A stretch of 64,000 nucleotides of DNA from Streptomonospora alba (GTDB lineage: Bacteria; Actinomycetota; Actinomycetes; Streptosporangiales; Streptosporangiaceae). The translations under genes were made by a program, and so were the position numbers. Location: NCBI RefSeq assembly GCF_000826685.1, contig NZ_JROO01000009.1, forward strand, positions 186,001 to 250,000. The letters run 5' to 3'. Within the stretch, counting starts at the first letter, position 1. Each line of letters begins with the position of its first letter. Shown here in pieces: positions 61,394 through 64,000 of the stretch. The notes under the pieces are model-generated. The model made no database searches. It was not told the DNA's origin and saw only the letters and a list, made by a program, of their open reading frames with translations.

Positions 61394-62116
61394 TCAGTCC
61401 TCGCCGCAGCAGGAGCAGCCGGGGCCGCAGCCGCACTCCTCGGATTCGGTCTCGCCGGCCGCGGCGAGGCCGATGCCGACCGGGGCGCAGCAGGCGTCGC
61501 CGCGCCAGGCCTCGCGGCCCTCCTTGACGGCGACCCCGGCGATGAGCAGGGCGACCAGCGGGTCGGCCCAGGCCCAGCCGAGGAGGGCGTTGGCCAGCAG
61601 TCCCGCCAGCAGGGCCGCGGAGAGGTAGCTGCACAGCAGGGTCTGCTTGGAGTCCGCCACCGCCGAGGCCGAGGCGAGTTCGCGGCCGGCGCGGCGCTGG
61701 GTCAGCGACAGGACCGGCATGATGACCACCGACAACGCGGCCAGCACGATGCCCGGCAGCGAGGGCTCGGCCTCGCCGGCGCCCAGCAGGGAGCGCACCG
61801 CGTCGAAGGAGACGTAGGCGGCCAGCGCGAAGAACGACACGGCGATGATACGCAGCGCCCGGCGTTCGCGGCTCTGGCGCAGTGCGGCGTCGCGGGCGGA
61901 GAACTGCCAGGCCACCGCGGCCGCCGAAGAGACCTCGATGACCGAGTCCAGGCCGAATCCGATCAGCGCCGTGGAGGAGGCCGCGGCTCCGGCGGTGATG
62001 GCGACGACGGCCTCGACCACGTTGTAGGCGATCGTGGCTGCCACCAGCAGCCGGATGCGCCGGGTCAGTGCGGCTCTGCGAGCCTCACTCGTGCGTCCGG
62101 TCGCGGGCGAGGCCAT
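61394..62116 (-). CDS. Cation diffusion facilitator family transporter with Cys-rich tail
   Basis: The 240-residue protein has about six membrane helices with the CDF signature pairs S-V-I-E-V and H/D-type sites A-V-A-D-S-K (second half). It ends in C-G-C-G-P-G-C-S-C-C, five Cys in ten residues, unlike typical CDF tails. It starts at ATG 62116, sharing one base with the stop of the CmtR-like gene, so the pair is one operon. A soft-metal (Cd, Pb or Zn) exporter is likely. Confidence 0.85.
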   Translation of the reverse strand: MASPATGRTSEARRAALTRRIRLLVAATIAYNVVEAVVAITAGAAASSTALIGFGLDSVIEVSSAAAVAWQFSARDAALRQSRERRALRIIAVSFFALAAYVSFDAVRSLLGAGEAEPSLPGIVLAALSVVIMPVLSLTQRRAGRELASASAVADSKQTLLCSYLSAALLAGLLANALLGWAWADPLVALLIAGVAVKEGREAWRGDACCAPVGIGLAAAGETESEECGCGPGCSCCGED

Positions 62117-62451
62117 CAGCAGCACCCCTCCTCTTCGGTGTCCAGGCAGGTCTTGTCGGACTCCACTGCCAGCACCGCCGACCGCAGGTCGTCCAGCGCG
62201 TGGCCCAGGCGGGAGTCGGCCAGCTCGTAGCGCACCCGCCGCCCGACCGGCACGGCCACGACCAGCCCGCAGTCGCGCAGGCAGGCCAGGTGGTTGGACA
62301 GCCGGGTCCGGCTGATGCCGAGGGATTCGGCCAGGTCGGCGGGGTGGGCGGGCGCCTCGCGCAGCAGGAGGAGGATCCGGCAGCGGATCGGATCGGCGAG
62401 GGCGCGCCCGAACCGGGAAAGCGCGTCGATGTCCGTGGCGATGCTCAGCAT
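62116..62451 (-). CDS. cmtR: ArsR family metal sensor, CmtR-like
   Basis: The 111-residue protein closely follows mycobacterial CmtR, a Cd/Pb sensor: G-R-A-L-A-D-P-x-R-C-R-I-L, S-N-H-L-A-C-L-R-D-C-G-L-V-V-A, and V-R-Y-E-L-A-D-S, with a further Cys near the end (D-K-T-C). CmtR senses through Cys57, Cys61 and Cys102; the paired Cys of C-L-R-D-C and the late Cys are the likely equivalents. ATG 62451 is favoured because TACCGT lies 6 nt upstream, giving a leaderless start; ATG 62466 is possible. The extra tail ends E-E-E-G-C-C. Confidence 0.85.
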   Translation of the reverse strand: MLSIATDIDALSRFGRALADPIRCRILLLLREAPAHPADLAESLGISRTRLSNHLACLRDCGLVVAVPVGRRVRYELADSRLGHALDDLRSAVLAVESDKTCLDTEEEGCC

Positions 62452-62457
62452 GCCCCG

Positions 62458-62495
62458 ACGGTACATGAAATCCTGAATCTGGAAAATGCTGAATC
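62458..62495 (-). promoter_or_regulatory. Promoter and operator candidate of the cmtR-like operon
   Basis: On the minus strand TACCGT (62463-62458) lies 6 nt before the ATG at 62451. Upstream, CTGAATC occurs twice on the plus strand (62473-62479 and 62489-62495, 16-bp period) in an AT-richer stretch. This is the likely CmtR binding region. Confidence 0.5.
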
Positions 62496-62570
62496 CAGGA
62501 GTCGATGTCTCCTCGGGTGGCGGCGCAGGAGGGGACCGCCTCCCGAGCGGCCAAGACGAACACACTCAAG

Positions 62571-62598
62571 GCGCCGGGCGCCGGGCGCCGGGCGCCGT
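62571..62598. repeat. Four-copy 7-bp tandem repeat in a gene-poor gap
   Basis: GCGCCGG is repeated from 62571, with three exact copies and a fourth ending GCGCCGT. The gap 62496-62828 has no convincing gene; a short plus-strand stretch near 62640-62770 looks mildly coding-like (R-Y-R-I-D-W-D-A-S) but has no start or known relatives. Confidence 0.6.
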
Positions 62599-62828
62599 CG
62601 CCGGGACGTTCATGCCCGTGCTGATGCGGATGCTGCTCAGAACGGTCTCGAACCGGAGAAGGCCTTCGGCGCCGAACAGCGGTACCGCATCGACTGGGAC
62701 GCTTCGCTGCAGGACTCGGAACGGGAACCGCCGCCGGGAACGGCCCCGCGTGCCGCCGACGGCGGGCGCTGAACGAACGGTCCGCGAGCCGGATCCGGAC
62801 GGCCGTCCGCCCGGCCGGTGGGGGTGTG

Positions 62829-63347
62829 TCAGTCGGCGGCGCTTCCGGCGGCCGAGTCCCCATCGCCCCCGCCGAGACGCACGGTGACCGTCACACGGCC
62901 CCCGGAATCGGCCTTCGCGACTGCGCGGCCGGTTCGCACGCCTTCCTCCAGCTCCAAGGTGATCGGGCCTCCCTCGCCGGTGAAGTTGCGCCACCACCTC
63001 TTGCGTTCGGGTAGGGCGACGGTGATCGCGACGGCCTCCGAGCTGCGGCGGTAGGCGACAGGCAGGGAGAATGTGCGCCCCGAGCGCCGGCCCGTGTAGG
63101 TGACGACGGTCATGCGCCTGCGCAGCGGGCGCCCCCATCGCGGGGATGCGCGCAGTGCCGTCACGCACGCGTTGACGGGACGGACGAGGCGGTGCGGCAG
63201 CGGTCCCTTGTATCGCACGAGGCCTCCAGGCAGTGGATGGAATACGAGCCGGGCACGGCCGTCCGCTCCCGTGGCGCATTCGGGCCCGAGCGGGTGGACC
63301 GCATCTCCGTTCGCCGTCACACTATCGGGATAAGTGGAGACCCCCAT
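62829..63347 (-). CDS. Nitroreductase/deazaflavin-type beta-barrel protein
   Basis: The 172-residue protein has the R-M-T-V-V-T-Y-T-G-R-R-S-G-R-T-F-S-L-P-V core of the nitroreductase (DUF385-like) deazaflavin-dependent family, and R-W-W-R-N-F-T-G near the end. The start is uncertain: ATG 63347 lacks a Shine-Dalgarno sequence, and GTG 63320 is possible. It is divergent from the TetR gene at 63371, with only 23 bp between the listed starts, so that TetR protein is a candidate regulator. Confidence 0.65.
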   Translation of the reverse strand: MGVSTYPDSVTANGDAVHPLGPECATGADGRARLVFHPLPGGLVRYKGPLPHRLVRPVNACVTALRASPRWGRPLRRRMTVVTYTGRRSGRTFSLPVAYRRSSEAVAITVALPERKRWWRNFTGEGGPITLELEEGVRTGRAVAKADSGGRVTVTVRLGGGDGDSAAGSAAD

Positions 63348-63370
63348 CCGTTTGCAGGGAAGTGAGAGGA

Positions 63371-64000
63371 ATGGGCGCCGAGGACTCTCGCATGCCGCCC
63401 GGCAGCGCCGCTCGGTCCGGGACGGCCGGCCTGCGCGCCGACGCTCTGCACAACCGCAACCGGATCCTGGAGGTCGCCGGAGACCTGTTGGCCGAGCGCG
63501 GGCTCGACGTGCCGATGGCCGCGATCGCCAGGCACGCCGGTGTGGGAGTAGCGACCCTCTACCGGAGGTTCCCCACCAGGCAGGCCCTCGTCCGCGAGGT
63601 TTTCGCCGACCGGTTCGCTGCGTGTGCGTCGGCGGTCGAGGACGCACTGGCCGCACCCGACCCCTGGACCGCGTTCCGCACCGCCGTCGAGCAGGTATGC
63701 GCTGTGCAAGCCGGCGACCGGGGCTTCAACTCGGCGTTCGTCTCGGCCTACTTCCAGGAGTTCGGCGTGGGCGGCGAACTCGACCGCGTCATGCGGGGCC
63801 TGACCGAGCTGACGCGCCGCGCCAAGGACGCCGGTCGCCTGCGCGCGGACTTCGCGGCCGAGGACTTCACGCTGCTGGTCATGGCCAACAGCGGCATCTC
63901 CGTCCAGCCCTCCGAGGCGGCTCAGGCCGCGTCCCGGAGGCTCGTCGCCTACCTGCTCGACGCCTTCCGCGCCGACAGGGCGGGCCCTGCCGATCCGCTT
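63371..64000 (+). CDS. TetR family transcriptional regulator (3' end beyond window)
   Basis: From ATG 63371 (behind GAGAGGA) the frame is open to the window end, 210 codons, without a stop. The N-terminal TetR HTH is clear (about 30-72: I-A-R-H-A-G-V-G-V-A-T-L-Y-R-R-F-P-T-R). The C-terminal helical domain includes the D-F-T-L-L-V-M-A-N-S-G segment typical of this subgroup. It is divergent from the nitroreductase-like gene and may control it. Confidence 0.85.
   Translation, partial: MGAEDSRMPPGSAARSGTAGLRADALHNRNRILEVAGDLLAERGLDVPMAAIARHAGVGVATLYRRFPTRQALVREVFADRFAACASAVEDALAAPDPWTAFRTAVEQVCAVQAGDRGFNSAFVSAYFQEFGVGGELDRVMRGLTELTRRAKDAGRLRADFAAEDFTLLVMANSGISVQPSEAAQAASRRLVAYLLDAFRADRAGPADPL

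Noticed and set aside
62640-62772. Plus-strand coding-like stretch in the gap upstream of the CmtR-like gene
   Set aside because: It has no start codon with a plausible ribosome site, no recognisable domain, and no continuation upstream.
62566-63279. Minus-strand frame over the tandem-repeat gap and the nitroreductase-like gene
   Set aside because: It is Arg/Pro-rich, contains the 7-bp repeat as low-complexity sequence and conflicts with the better-supported frame.

Overview
The window is 64 kb of very GC-rich DNA (roughly 70% or more by eye, with one poorer island). Gene starts are ATG, GTG or TTG, and many adjacent genes overlap by ATGA or GTGA. PadR, TetR, LacI, XRE, GlxA-type and ArsR regulators, DUF1707 and S-adenosyl methyltransferase (PF04672) families, and many promoters that look leaderless point to a filamentous actinomycete, possibly in or near Nocardiopsaceae. 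The genus is not settled by the sequence. I see no rRNA, tRNA, CRISPR array or complete insertion sequence. The region looks like an accessory or arm-type chromosomal segment of transport, sugar catabolism, regulation and stress modules, with several decayed genes.

Layout. 0-1.3 kb: a short-chain dehydrogenase remnant and a membrane protein gene split by a 25-bp tandem duplication. 1.3-8.7 kb: two tandem copies of a PadR regulator / ABC ATPase / FtsX-type permease operon, each with the same promoter-operator architecture and a 16-bp terminator stem. 8.7-16 kb: TetR regulator, GlxA-like regulator with a DJ-1 protein, a zinc alcohol dehydrogenase, a thioesterase, an NAD(P)H quinone reductase, and two related coiled proteins. 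16-25 kb: a probable furanoside-use locus: a four-gene importer arranged like E. coli ytfQ-ytfR-ytfT-yjfF, a secreted GH2 glycosidase with an AbfB domain, and a divergent LacI regulator with matching operator-like sites. 25-34 kb: a Mut7-C nuclease-like protein, an acyltransferase-3/SGNH membrane protein, a methyltransferase, a DUF1707 protein, a DUF6069-like membrane protein, and a NarL-type two-component pair whose kinase has a long insertion in its ATPase domain. 34-38 kb: a hisS-tail remnant, an XRE/TPR regulator with two small partners, and a lower-GC SRA-HNH restriction-type gene. 38-43 kb: a second LacI-controlled sugar ABC importer. 43-50.5 kb: a potassium channel, then an IclR-controlled CoA-transferase / enoyl-CoA hydratase / TctCBA carboxylate locus. 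50.5-53 kb: a P1B-4-type metal ATPase with a divergent ArsR repressor and a clear operator. 53-64 kb: a methyltransferase, a frameshifted NmrA-like gene, a MacB-type ABC exporter facing a NarL-type two-component system, a CmtR-like sensor with a cation diffusion facilitator, two F420/nitroreductase-like proteins, and a TetR gene that runs off the window end.

How the genes work together. Most blocks are self-contained sensor-effector units. The PadR, ArsR, CmtR, IclR and LacI genes each sit beside a repeat or palindrome that looks like their operator, and beside the transport or catabolic genes they would control. The two ABC importers and the TctABC system suggest a saprophyte feeding on plant or fungal polysaccharide fragments and organic acids.
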